Source of the DNA: a virus
Reading direction: 5' to 3' (one strand)
Length of the DNA: 64,000 bases
IMG/VR virus record: IMGVR_UViG_3300032047_000006
Span: 1-64,000 of that record
Shown here: positions 30,873-39,984 of the stretch, piece after piece
Layout of the letters: each line of letters opens with the position of its first letter
How positions within the stretch are numbered: the first letter of the stretch is position 1
Program-made: the position numbers and the translations under genes
The notes under the pieces: model-generated
Told to the model about the DNA's origin: nothing
Database searches by the model: none
The model's input: only the letters and a program-made list of their open reading frames with translations

Positions 30873-31161
30873 GGACTTCCTCGGAGAAGCTATAGAAAAT
30901 ATTCGCTCAGACAGAGCAATAACATCCCACCTATTAACAGAGCTTGTTCAGGAGATGAACAAGCAAAGCTCTATATCCACTATTCAGCAGTGCGGCATGA
31001 TTGCCTCAAAATATGTGGAAACACTTCAGAGATCAAACGAACAACTTGTAAAAATATCTTCTCTTATTCAAAAGAAGGAGGGCAAACAAGATGGGCTCAC
31101 TTCTGACGAAAAGGAAGAAATATACGATATTTTAAATAGTTCGAACGAGGAAGAGGAATGA
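30844..31161 (+). CDS. small helical protein following the late sigma gene
   Basis: A 105-residue helical, acidic-tailed protein, overlapping the sigma gene by 29 bases and the hub gene by ATGA. GGAG precedes the ATG. A coactivator (gp33-like) role is conceivable from location, but the sequence gives no direct support. It could equally be a baseplate chaperone. Confidence 0.6.
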   Translation: MSKKKNQTLEDFLGEAIENIRSDRAITSHLLTELVQEMNKQSSISTIQQCGMIASKYVETLQRSNEQLVKISSLIQKKEGKQDGLTSDEKEEIYDILNSSNEEEE

Positions 31162-32540
31162 AAGTTACCGTAAATGGAGAGGAGCGAAAAGTTTCAAATT
31201 CTTACGGTGACTTGAATACTTTAACAAGCCCAGACACTTCAGATTATTATGAATCTGAGAATATGTCAGGCATCGACGCAATAAAGAAAACAGTAATAAG
31301 TCATTACTCGAATAGAAAGATACATTCAGGACCATATAAGGGCATAGTACTTAGGGTTATGGAGGTATCACAAAAGAGGGGATGGTGGGATCTCTTTGCT
31401 GGAGATCCATTGGTTTCGTACAAAATAAGAGTTCCTGAGTTGGATGCCCACCTGCCGGAACCGCAACAACTTGAACCGGAAGAAAACTCTGTTGATTTTA
31501 AAATCATAGATTCACACTCTACTTTTATATCGAGATCTAAAAACGTATCAGAAATGGAGTCAGCCACTCCAGGTGATTTAGTGTGGGTGGATTATGAAAA
31601 TGGCGAAGCTATTTATTTGGGTTTAATCGATAACAAATCTGGCGAAGGCTCCGGCGGTTCCGGTGGTTCCGGCGGCGGCGACTATTCCGGCGGCGGAGAT
31701 GCAGTAAATTTGCCACCAAGCTCTTATAGCTCAAAGGGTGCTTTTAATCAAGGCGGCGGCTCATCAAGAGTTCTTAATGAGCAATTAAAGATAGTGAGAT
31801 ACGATAAAAAAGATCCTCCCAAAGTTAACAATTGGACTTCTAGAAAATACAAGACTCCAAAATACTTAAAAGTAAGAGAAGACATGGCAGCAAAAATGAC
31901 TCATATATATAATATTTGTCACAAACTCGGAGGACATGCAGTGTTTTACTCTTCATATCGATGGCCAAATGCAGCAAGAAAATCAGGACCAGCAGCATCT
32001 TTTCACTTCACTGCTACTGCAAACGATCTACATACATCCACGGTGACAATGAGACAGCCACATAAGGAGGATTTTATCCTTGAAGCAGATAATAGATATA
32101 AATATAAGAGATTTATTCTGTGGCTAAAAGTTCCAACCCCAATGTCAATACAGTACGAGGGGAAAACGTGGACAGCGGAGAGGAGAACTTTGAATGCACT
32201 AGTTACAAAGCACCGCACTCCAGTGAAGACAAGAAAAATGACAGCAGTGGTGGTAAACTTCACAGAGCTTTTTGAGTATTACGGTGCCCAGGGTGTGCCC
32301 CCACAAAAGCGAAAGCAATTTTGGGCAACATCAAAATGTTATGAGGACGGCGTTTATAGCGAAGCGTGGCATTACGACTTGAGACATGGATTAGGACTAG
32401 TCCCGGGCCAGACAACTTGGGAAGATCATCTTGCGACAGTGGATTGGAAAGGAAGCTTGGGACATAAAGGTGACATCAGAAAAACAAAAATATGGAAAGC
32501 TAGAAAAAGACGATGGCGAGGCGGATACTTCGGATTGTGA
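31158..32540 (+). CDS. baseplate hub protein: gp5-like OB domain fused to M15-type peptidase
   Basis: A 460-residue protein. The N-terminal region (about 40-160) has YKGIVLRVMEVSQ, YKIRVPELDAHLPEP and a GDLVWVDYENG strand, like the OB domain of T4 gp5 or phage base V. A Gly/Ser linker (about 163-195) follows. The C-terminal domain has F-H283-FTATAN-D290, which fits SxHxxGxAxD with changes, and E402-A-W-H405 of M15 D-Ala-D-Ala/D,L-endopeptidases. T4 gp5 carries a lysozyme instead, so here the cell-wall enzyme is a zinc peptidase. It would pierce and digest peptidoglycan during injection. The Gly at the G site is replaced by Ala. Confidence 0.8.
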   Translation: MKVTVNGEERKVSNSYGDLNTLTSPDTSDYYESENMSGIDAIKKTVISHYSNRKIHSGPYKGIVLRVMEVSQKRGWWDLFAGDPLVSYKIRVPELDAHLPEPQQLEPEENSVDFKIIDSHSTFISRSKNVSEMESATPGDLVWVDYENGEAIYLGLIDNKSGEGSGGSGGSGGGDYSGGGDAVNLPPSSYSSKGAFNQGGGSSRVLNEQLKIVRYDKKDPPKVNNWTSRKYKTPKYLKVREDMAAKMTHIYNICHKLGGHAVFYSSYRWPNAARKSGPAASFHFTATANDLHTSTVTMRQPHKEDFILEADNRYKYKRFILWLKVPTPMSIQYEGKTWTAERRTLNALVTKHRTPVKTRKMTAVVVNFTELFEYYGAQGVPPQKRKQFWATSKCYEDGVYSEAWHYDLRHGLGLVPGQTTWEDHLATVDWKGSLGHKGDIRKTKIWKARKRRWRGGYFGL

Positions 32541-32552
32541 CAGGAATTAAAA

Positions 32553-33455
32553 ATGAAAAAGAAATCAATAGATAAAAATAATTTATCCGTTAGTAAGGCA
32601 ACAGATCAAGAAGATCGTTTGGCAACACTTCGTGACGGCGCATTTTGCTCTGAACTGACAGAACCTACTCCTACTTTTGTAAAGGCTGCTTGCGAAGCCA
32701 TATATTCGGGAAAGAACAATAATTATATTGTAATGGGTAGAGATCGCCCAGGTAAAAGATCTTCAGGTTATGGAGGTTCTGGGGATACCCAGGCTTCAAT
32801 GATAGACGTAGTTGTGGGAAGAATGTCTTATATTCCAATGGACGACGTATATGTGGATCCAGATTTTATTAATGATTCTGCAAGAATATATATCTCTCAA
32901 AAAACAGATATTGATGCCAACTTTAATATAACAGAAGGAAATGTCGGTAATTCAACGGCAAGATCTGCCATTGGCATGAAGGCAGATTCAGTTCGCATTC
33001 TTGCAAGGGAAGGGATAAAACTAGTTACAAGAATGGATGAGACTAATTCTCAAGGAGCTAATATTTCAGACACGGCATATGGGATCGATTTGATAGCAGG
33101 TAACGACGGAGATTCCCTCCAGCCGATTCCGAAGGGTACGAATCTGGTGGCAGCTTTAAAGAAGTTGACATTACACGTCCACAAGCTGAACGGAATTGTC
33201 CAAGGACTTATGACATCCCAAGATAAATTAAATAAGGCTTTAAAAGATCACTGGCATATGTCTCCTTTCAATGGTAAGAGAACCTCATCATCTCCCTCTG
33301 TTAAATTGGTAGCAGCGCAAACTATATTGAGGACACTTAATAAATCAACAGTATCTCTTAGGCTACATCGCACCAACCTAGAAAACTTCGAAAAACACTA
33401 TTTAAGTAGTAGTGGGGCACAGTATATAAACAGCACTTATAACAAGGTTAATTAA
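32553..33455 (+). CDS. tail/baseplate-associated hypothetical protein
   Basis: A 300-residue protein between the hub gene and the 2014-residue gene. It has a beta-rich middle (SARIYISQKTDIDANFNI, DSVRILAREGIKLVTRM) and a helical C-terminal part with PIPKGTNLVAALKKLTLHVH. AGGAA precedes the ATG. Beta-rich repeats of this type occur in spike or hub proteins, so a partner of the hub is a fair inference. No family name is assigned. Confidence 0.65.
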   Translation: MKKKSIDKNNLSVSKATDQEDRLATLRDGAFCSELTEPTPTFVKAACEAIYSGKNNNYIVMGRDRPGKRSSGYGGSGDTQASMIDVVVGRMSYIPMDDVYVDPDFINDSARIYISQKTDIDANFNITEGNVGNSTARSAIGMKADSVRILAREGIKLVTRMDETNSQGANISDTAYGIDLIAGNDGDSLQPIPKGTNLVAALKKLTLHVHKLNGIVQGLMTSQDKLNKALKDHWHMSPFNGKRTSSSPSVKLVAAQTILRTLNKSTVSLRLHRTNLENFEKHYLSSSGAQYINSTYNKVN

Positions 33456-33459
33456 TTTA

Positions 33460-36400
33460 ATGTCTTTCAAATTTACCCAAGAGCATGCAGCGCTTTCGGA
33501 TCAGATAGCAATGCAGCAACATTCAGAGAGAACAGGGTACGATTATGGAAGCTCTAATTATACATTTCTCAGGAACTATGCTGAATCACAGGCTCAGTTT
33601 GAGGACTTTGCTCAAACTGGACGCCCGCTAGGGAAATTAATCCCTAGAGTGGGCACAATAACTCTAAATGGACTCCAAGCAGAAATAAGCCAGGCAGACA
33701 TTGATGCCTATTCCGCTGCCCACCCGCAAAACGTCGTCACTGGGCAAACAAGAATAAAATATGTAGAAATGCTTCAGGCAGGAAACTCGCCAACAACTTC
33801 AAACTCTAGTCCATCAACCGAGCAAGATGAAACTAAAGGTGCCGCAATCCGCATCAGGGTTATAGAAATTAATACAGGTAAATTTATAAAAAAGGAAGGT
33901 TTCAAAACAAACGAAGAGTATCAGAAGTGGGTTGAAGAATCTCCAGTTCAAGCAATATCAGCATCCCAGACTGAAGGTTTTGACTATGACGTAACTTTTC
34001 CAATACAGCTCGATCAGGAAGAAGCCACGGCAGAAGGCGCAGCATCACCACCGGCAACTGTTACTCCCTCTTATCCACCAGAACCGTCAGCGCTAACACA
34101 TAAGGTTAGCGAGATAAGCACTCATGTTCGAACAGAGCCAAGTTCAACAGCTTCAATTATAGACTCTCTTCTTCTTGAAACGGAAGTTACGGTATATGAC
34201 GAAAGTGTCGGAAAAAACGGTGATTGGGCAAAAGTATCAAGAGTATACAGGGGTTCTAGCGAGATCGGCGTCGGATATATATTATCATCGGAACTTGAAA
34301 GAAAAGAAGGAATTATACCAGCCCCGATAAATTCAGAAGACGATAAATCATTTAGAAAGTCTGAAATAAGTCAAATTTGGACAAGCAAGTCTGATGGCAT
34401 CCCCTATTATGACTCTTCCGACGCAAAATACAAAGTGTCTATCACTACTGATAAAAAAGATGTAAATGTAGGCATTCAAAAAATATACGAAGAGTTCCTA
34501 CCAAAGGGTGTAGGCTTGATTCTTGATCAAGAGGGAAAGGAGAATACTGAAGAAATAATAAATTCTTTAATAAATACAGAGTCTTATGATAATATTGCTA
34601 GAGCAGAAGAATTCTTTTTAGAGCCACGCTCATCTTCCTTTGTTAAGATACTTGTCACTGTCCCACATAAGCATCTAAGCTTGCTTGAGGATAAGGATTT
34701 AGATAAAGACAACTTTTATACATATCATGAATATGATCTTGAAAAGTTCAGAGAAAATATATCAAAAATAATAAAGAAAATAGACAAGGTAGGCACATCC
34801 GTAAAAAGATTTAAAGGGGAGGTAAAAGAGTTCGACTCGAAAGAGGAATCGTTAAGAATGTCGATGTTGTACGACAATTTCCGAAATCTTTTAAAATCAA
34901 ACGATGTAAAATTTGCTCCTGAGCATAAAGGGGAGATCCTTGCCATCGGATGGGATAGAACAGATAAGGTTATTTTCGTCTCTCACACAGATCCGGAATC
35001 AAACGAAATCATCGCAACAAAGGAATATCTTTCATTAAATGCAAAAACCGAGATGAGCAGCAGAAGAACCCAGTTTTTACTACAGAATATGAAAGAACTG
35101 GTTTCAGAGGGCATAGGCTTACCTTGGAAAGAGTTCTTAGAGACTCACGTTGGGTTTGATAAAGTAACAATAGTTCCTAAAGCGGATCCTCCAAAGAATT
35201 CCAAATCTTCCGAAGCTGAGGGTCCAACGGCGATGACAAGGGCACAGTTTTTAGCAGAGGAAAAATTCTATCTCAACAAAGAGAGAAGAATTGAGAAGAT
35301 AAAAGAAAGAATTAAGCAAAGAGATTTCGTTGGAAGTGTATCTAAGCAGGACAACTATAAAAAGCTTAAAAAAGAATTGAACTCGCCCCTAGAAGACATC
35401 TATGAAAATGTTTTATCTAGAATAGACTTAAAGAGCCTACTGGTATCAGCATTACAGTGCGCCCCAATGCATGGACAGTTAGATATTTTAAATCTTCCAG
35501 ATTTGATAAAAGACATAGACAAAATAATTGACGAGGCAAAGAAACTATTTCACGAGCTTCCGACAATGTTTTTTGATGTGGATTTCCCAACAGACGACAT
35601 TTCCGCCTCGTTTGTCAAGGATCTTAAAAACTTTATAACGGATATGATCACTGCATTAATAGCATCCCTTGTACAATCAGTATTTTCATCATTGATAGAT
35701 TTCTGTCCAGACGTCTCTGGTAATGAAGATTCGCCGATGGATCCTGAAAGGTTGGACTTGTCAGCCCTCCAGGCTGCACTCGATGACATGCTCGGCGATG
35801 GCATCAGAGAAAATATAGATGTAGACTCTATGATGAATTTCATAGAGGATTTGGCATCGATGTTATCGTTGCAAGAGTATTGTGATTTAGTATCTGGAAA
35901 TCCGAGTGATAAGGCGCTCGACATCGTAATGAATTTAATAAGGGTTGAATATTGCCACCTGGGATTAGACACCAAGGCTAAAGTAATAGAATTCTTTAAA
36001 CTATTGGCAGGAACAGGTAAATTTGATATTTGTGATGAATTGAATGAAATCCTTCCACCGCCTAGTAGTTTATCTCCAAACGAAGATCCATGTGAACCCG
36101 ATAATTTACGAAGAAGAATTTTAATAAACAAAGGTATGTCAGACGAACAGGTTCAGGAGCAAATTAGGCGAGAACGAGAAAGAACTGCAAAGCTCGCACG
36201 CCAGTTAATGGACGCCATGGCAGGACAGCCATTTCAAGCTCCAAACCTATTTTGTCAAAAAGATGCAGAAGGAAATATTATACCAGGCGCAACCCCCTTC
36301 ATGGACGAGACATTTTCAGTTATGATGAGGGAGACAGTAGAATCACTCTTCGGTCCAGTGTATACCACCTTTCAGTCAGACGGACAATCCTATTCGGATA

Positions 36401-39400
36401 GTCTTATGGAAGAGGTGGATGCCACGAGAATAGTGATTACAGGGTATGAGAAGGATGATGATGATAATCCTGTTCTCACGAAACCTATTAAAACAACCGT
36501 TGATATAAAGGAGAAAGTACCTGTAAGTTCTCTAAAAAGTTCTCATGATTCATATCAAATAAATGAGAGTTCGGAAATTAAGATTCCTTTATCATCTCCA
36601 TCCGCCGAGGCAAGTGAAATATCGGCAATTTTACAAAAGAATAAGGATGATAAAGAAGGAATTCTCACAGAAGCCGAGACAATCGTCGAGTCAGCACAAC
36701 ACATGTACGATTCCGTTTCAGAATCCGCCCTCAATAATGCGAGAGAGTTAGTGAGATGGAACAATTCACAAGTCAAGTTTGCCAAAGAAGCTGTGGAGCA
36801 GGCTATAAAAGATGTCAAAGCAGAAAATATCACCAACGAGGGACTCAACAAAGTTCGAGAAGACACAGGGCAAGAAGGCGGCTTCATCGTGTACAAGACA
36901 CCACAAGACAGCCCCCAAGTCAAAGCCGCCGAAGCCAAGCTATCGGATGCTGAACAAAAGGAACAAGAAGCCATCGGCGCATTGGAAAGAGCTGAACGGG
37001 CATTGATAGAAGACAGAGAGAGGCTTTTAAGGGAACTCTCGGAAGCAAAGTCGTCAAGGGATGAGGCACAATCAGATTATGACACCGCCGCAGAGAGTAC
37101 TGAGCGAATAAAGCAACTGGAGTCTAATCTTGCAGAATTAAATAAATTTGCGATTTACAAGGAACTCACTCCGAGAGAGGTTGCGGAAAGAGAAGAGGCA
37201 GAACGACAACTCCACAGGGATCGACAGTTATTAGCTGAACAGCTTCTTTCTCCTCCTCCATCTATAGGACTTCCCAAGGAAGCGGAGTATGTTCCACTTG
37301 AAGAAGAGGGTTGTGTCCCAGAGTTTTCACCTATGCCCTCCCCAACCCAGGGACTTAAAGGTATTTTTCAAGATCGCCCACCAGCACCAGAAGAAACTAC
37401 GGCTGAACCATCGCAGCCGCTCTACAGTACTGCCCCTCCGCCTCCTTTTTTGGATGACACTCCATCGGTATATGATGTTGACGTGAGACCAGTCACAGGA
37501 CAATCAATGCTTATTGGAGGTAAAGAATATTTTACAAAAAGGAGAGTACCCGAAGATATTATGCAATTCATGTCAACTTCAACAATGGAGGAGAGATATT
37601 CTGGAGTGTCTTTCTTTACTCAGCTTCTAAAAGATTCATATCCACAGGGTTTTAATGATGAGCAGAAAAAAATTATTCCTATCATATATAAGGATTTGAA
37701 ACATGAAATAATTGAAAATCTTTTTCGAATAGTTGCAAAAGGAAAGTATTTTGAGACATATGAGGGCACCGATGCTCTTGGGTATTTTGTAGAACTTATT
37801 AACTTAGGTCCAGCCGTTACAGACACTTGCGATCCACATTTGCTGAAATTAAAAAAACTTGTTGATGAAGTTTTAGAAGAATTTCAAGATGATTTTTGTT
37901 TAGACATGGAGGCTGAAAAATCAAACGGAGAAATAAGGAAGACTCCGCTTGAGGCATCGATGATGAAGGCTTGCGTGAAGGCGACACTCCGAGCATACTT
38001 GATAGACAATCTCTCAAGGGGGATATTCACCACAGCCGCCTTTGCCGAGACAGACTCTTTATTGAACTACAAGATGCTCTATATTATAGATAGAATTTCT
38101 GATGAACTCCGCCAGTATGGAGAGGATTATTATATGCTCTTTATGAAAGAAGTATCAGAATTAGATAAAGATAGGGCACCAGGAGAAACAGTTACGAATT
38201 CATTTGCAAGGCTTTTGAAAGGGGAATACAATGAGGTGTCAAGAGGTTTTCTGGAGGCTATATTTATAGATAGCTCTCAGCAAGCAAGTATAAAAGAAAA
38301 ATTATTCCTTTCATTACCTTCTCTCACGATGTCGGAAAATAAACTCCATATAGATATTGGAGAAACTGAAAAAGATTTAATAATACCCAGCCGAGACTAT
38401 AATGACAGGAAAACCCTTCAAAACAACCTGGTATGGACACATCAGTATAAAATTGAGGACAAGTATTATTCAAGAGAAGATGCCGAAGAGCTTCAGAACA
38501 CTTCACAGAAGAAGATTGAAGGGATAAAAACTAGCCTTTGTTGTCTAATCGAACCCGCCGCCGCCGACATGTTTTTGCTGCCCAATCATAACACTCCTCT
38601 GTCTACAGGCGTCAACGGCATGTGGAGAAATGTAGCACCCGTGTTTGATCAAATTGGAACCCAAGATTTATCAAGGAATGTATATATTCTCCCAATAACA
38701 TCTTATGGCTGGAACGTTGAAAATAAATCAGGTGAAGATTTAGAGATACGTTCAATAAGAAAAATGATGAACACAATTAAAATGAGAACTCTTTTTGACT
38801 GGGCTTTTCCACTGGAAGATTATCAATCTTTAATTTCATTACACGAAATGGCTCAATTATCAACAATACAAAAGGTAAACACCGTGTTCGGAGAGTCTAG
38901 AGATGAACTCCACAGTCTATTTTTCTCTGTGTTACCCGAGTCTGATGATTGGAAGAAAAACCCGAATGCACTGAACAATGTCGGCGGCATGGATAATTTG
39001 ACAGCAATTTTTGATTATAATTTTGGACTCAAGGGTGTTCCATGTACAAATTTGAAGTGGAATATGGGATTGGGTGTAGAATGGGGCAACCCCTTTAAAG
39101 GACTCAGTCTCACTTTCGCACTCAAGGCGATACTTAACACGTCCCTAATGCTATTCAAGGGGCATGTGGAAAGAATGGATCCAAATGTAATCTTGGCTAA
39201 CCGGCTGTCCTTCTTATCTTCACTAGTGTGTCTAAATATTCCACCTACGGCATATTCTACACTCTTAATGATCCCATGGCCAGGCAATCCTTATATGCCC
39301 AACCAACTGAATGTCCTTTATAATGCTCTTGGGCTCGGACTTTTCGATGCTAGTAAACAAGCAGAATCGACAGATAAGAAAAAGGTTAAAAAAGCATTGG

Positions 39401-39504
39401 AGAATAACGGTTTCGCTATGCCTGAGTATTGCGATGTAAGGGAAGAGCAGGAAGAACAAGCTACCACAGCATATTCAGAAGACACACTTCCGAGCTACGA
39501 ATAA
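33460..39504 (+). CDS. giant structural protein with bacterial SH3 domain and coiled coil
   Basis: A 2014-residue protein. Residues 214-285 form an SH3b-like domain (VSEISTHVRTEPSST, then a WAKVSR strand and a GYILSSEL close), which usually binds cell-wall peptides. A coiled coil lies at about 1074-1264 (ELVRWNNSQVKFAKEAVEQAI and on). Much of the rest is helical with several Cys. It follows the 32553 gene by 4 bases and precedes the gp25-like gene, so it belongs to the baseplate module. A tape-measure-like or baseplate wedge/periphery role is possible; the length and SH3b suggest contact with peptidoglycan. AAGG precedes the ATG. Confidence 0.75.
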   Translation: MSFKFTQEHAALSDQIAMQQHSERTGYDYGSSNYTFLRNYAESQAQFEDFAQTGRPLGKLIPRVGTITLNGLQAEISQADIDAYSAAHPQNVVTGQTRIKYVEMLQAGNSPTTSNSSPSTEQDETKGAAIRIRVIEINTGKFIKKEGFKTNEEYQKWVEESPVQAISASQTEGFDYDVTFPIQLDQEEATAEGAASPPATVTPSYPPEPSALTHKVSEISTHVRTEPSSTASIIDSLLLETEVTVYDESVGKNGDWAKVSRVYRGSSEIGVGYILSSELERKEGIIPAPINSEDDKSFRKSEISQIWTSKSDGIPYYDSSDAKYKVSITTDKKDVNVGIQKIYEEFLPKGVGLILDQEGKENTEEIINSLINTESYDNIARAEEFFLEPRSSSFVKILVTVPHKHLSLLEDKDLDKDNFYTYHEYDLEKFRENISKIIKKIDKVGTSVKRFKGEVKEFDSKEESLRMSMLYDNFRNLLKSNDVKFAPEHKGEILAIGWDRTDKVIFVSHTDPESNEIIATKEYLSLNAKTEMSSRRTQFLLQNMKELVSEGIGLPWKEFLETHVGFDKVTIVPKADPPKNSKSSEAEGPTAMTRAQFLAEEKFYLNKERRIEKIKERIKQRDFVGSVSKQDNYKKLKKELNSPLEDIYENVLSRIDLKSLLVSALQCAPMHGQLDILNLPDLIKDIDKIIDEAKKLFHELPTMFFDVDFPTDDISASFVKDLKNFITDMITALIASLVQSVFSSLIDFCPDVSGNEDSPMDPERLDLSALQAALDDMLGDGIRENIDVDSMMNFIEDLASMLSLQEYCDLVSGNPSDKALDIVMNLIRVEYCHLGLDTKAKVIEFFKLLAGTGKFDICDELNEILPPPSSLSPNEDPCEPDNLRRRILINKGMSDEQVQEQIRRERERTAKLARQLMDAMAGQPFQAPNLFCQKDAEGNIIPGATPFMDETFSVMMRETVESLFGPVYTTFQSDGQSYSDSLMEEVDATRIVITGYEKDDDDNPVLTKPIKTTVDIKEKVPVSSLKSSHDSYQINESSEIKIPLSSPSAEASEISAILQKNKDDKEGILTEAETIVESAQHMYDSVSESALNNARELVRWNNSQVKFAKEAVEQAIKDVKAENITNEGLNKVREDTGQEGGFIVYKTPQDSPQVKAAEAKLSDAEQKEQEAIGALERAERALIEDRERLLRELSEAKSSRDEAQSDYDTAAESTERIKQLESNLAELNKFAIYKELTPREVAEREEAERQLHRDRQLLAEQLLSPPPSIGLPKEAEYVPLEEEGCVPEFSPMPSPTQGLKGIFQDRPPAPEETTAEPSQPLYSTAPPPPFLDDTPSVYDVDVRPVTGQSMLIGGKEYFTKRRVPEDIMQFMSTSTMEERYSGVSFFTQLLKDSYPQGFNDEQKKIIPIIYKDLKHEIIENLFRIVAKGKYFETYEGTDALGYFVELINLGPAVTDTCDPHLLKLKKLVDEVLEEFQDDFCLDMEAEKSNGEIRKTPLEASMMKACVKATLRAYLIDNLSRGIFTTAAFAETDSLLNYKMLYIIDRISDELRQYGEDYYMLFMKEVSELDKDRAPGETVTNSFARLLKGEYNEVSRGFLEAIFIDSSQQASIKEKLFLSLPSLTMSENKLHIDIGETEKDLIIPSRDYNDRKTLQNNLVWTHQYKIEDKYYSREDAEELQNTSQKKIEGIKTSLCCLIEPAAADMFLLPNHNTPLSTGVNGMWRNVAPVFDQIGTQDLSRNVYILPITSYGWNVENKSGEDLEIRSIRKMMNTIKMRTLFDWAFPLEDYQSLISLHEMAQLSTIQKVNTVFGESRDELHSLFFSVLPESDDWKKNPNALNNVGGMDNLTAIFDYNFGLKGVPCTNLKWNMGLGVEWGNPFKGLSLTFALKAILNTSLMLFKGHVERMDPNVILANRLSFLSSLVCLNIPPTAYSTLLMIPWPGNPYMPNQLNVLYNALGLGLFDASKQAESTDKKKVKKALENNGFAMPEYCDVREEQEEQATTAYSEDTLPSYE

Positions 39505-39561
39505 TTAAATACATAAAAAGAACGAGTTAAATCTAATTATGTGAGAGAAGGAGATTAATTT

Positions 39562-39960
39562 ATGGCATTCGGGCTATCACCAAAGTTACCACTACTGAGA
39601 GATCCACAAGACGGGTATACTCTGAATAAGAGTTATTCTGAAATGATCATTCAAAATTTAAAAATGTTGATATTAACAATCCAGGGCGAGAGAATAATGG
39701 ATCCTGAATTTGGAGTAGGTCTTCGTAAGTACCTTTTTAGAAATAACACACCTTCGGTTCATTCAGAAATAAAATCACAAATAAGAAGTCAAATAGGAAA
39801 ATATATGCCATTTATAGAAGTGGTGGAAATACAAGTTTCAGACACCAGTGAGGGTTATTCTGATGTCAACGGCTCTAATTCAATTTCTGTAAAAATGGAA
39901 TTTATTATCACACCCCTTGAGTCTTATGGCACGTTGGAAATAAATGAATCAGTCAACTAA
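39562..39960 (+). CDS. baseplate wedge protein, gp25-like
   Basis: A 132-residue protein. Segments such as MLILTIQGERIMDPEFGVGL, LFRNNTPSV and IGKYMPFIEV match the GPW/gp25 family, including the conserved ER..dP.fG. core. T4 gp25 is the inner-wedge protein that triggers sheath assembly. AAGGAG precedes the ATG at 39562. It is followed 24 bases later by the gp6-like gene, as in many T4-like phages and contractile injection systems. Confidence 0.92.
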   Translation: MAFGLSPKLPLLRDPQDGYTLNKSYSEMIIQNLKMLILTIQGERIMDPEFGVGLRKYLFRNNTPSVHSEIKSQIRSQIGKYMPFIEVVEIQVSDTSEGYSDVNGSNSISVKMEFIITPLESYGTLEINESVN

Positions 39961-39984
39961 TTATATTGCCACTGAGGAAGCATA

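Noticed and set aside
36555-36974. Long antisense reading frame inside the 2014-residue gene
   Set aside because: No ribosome site or promoter, low-complexity Ser-rich translation, and it lies wholly within a clearly coding plus-strand gene.
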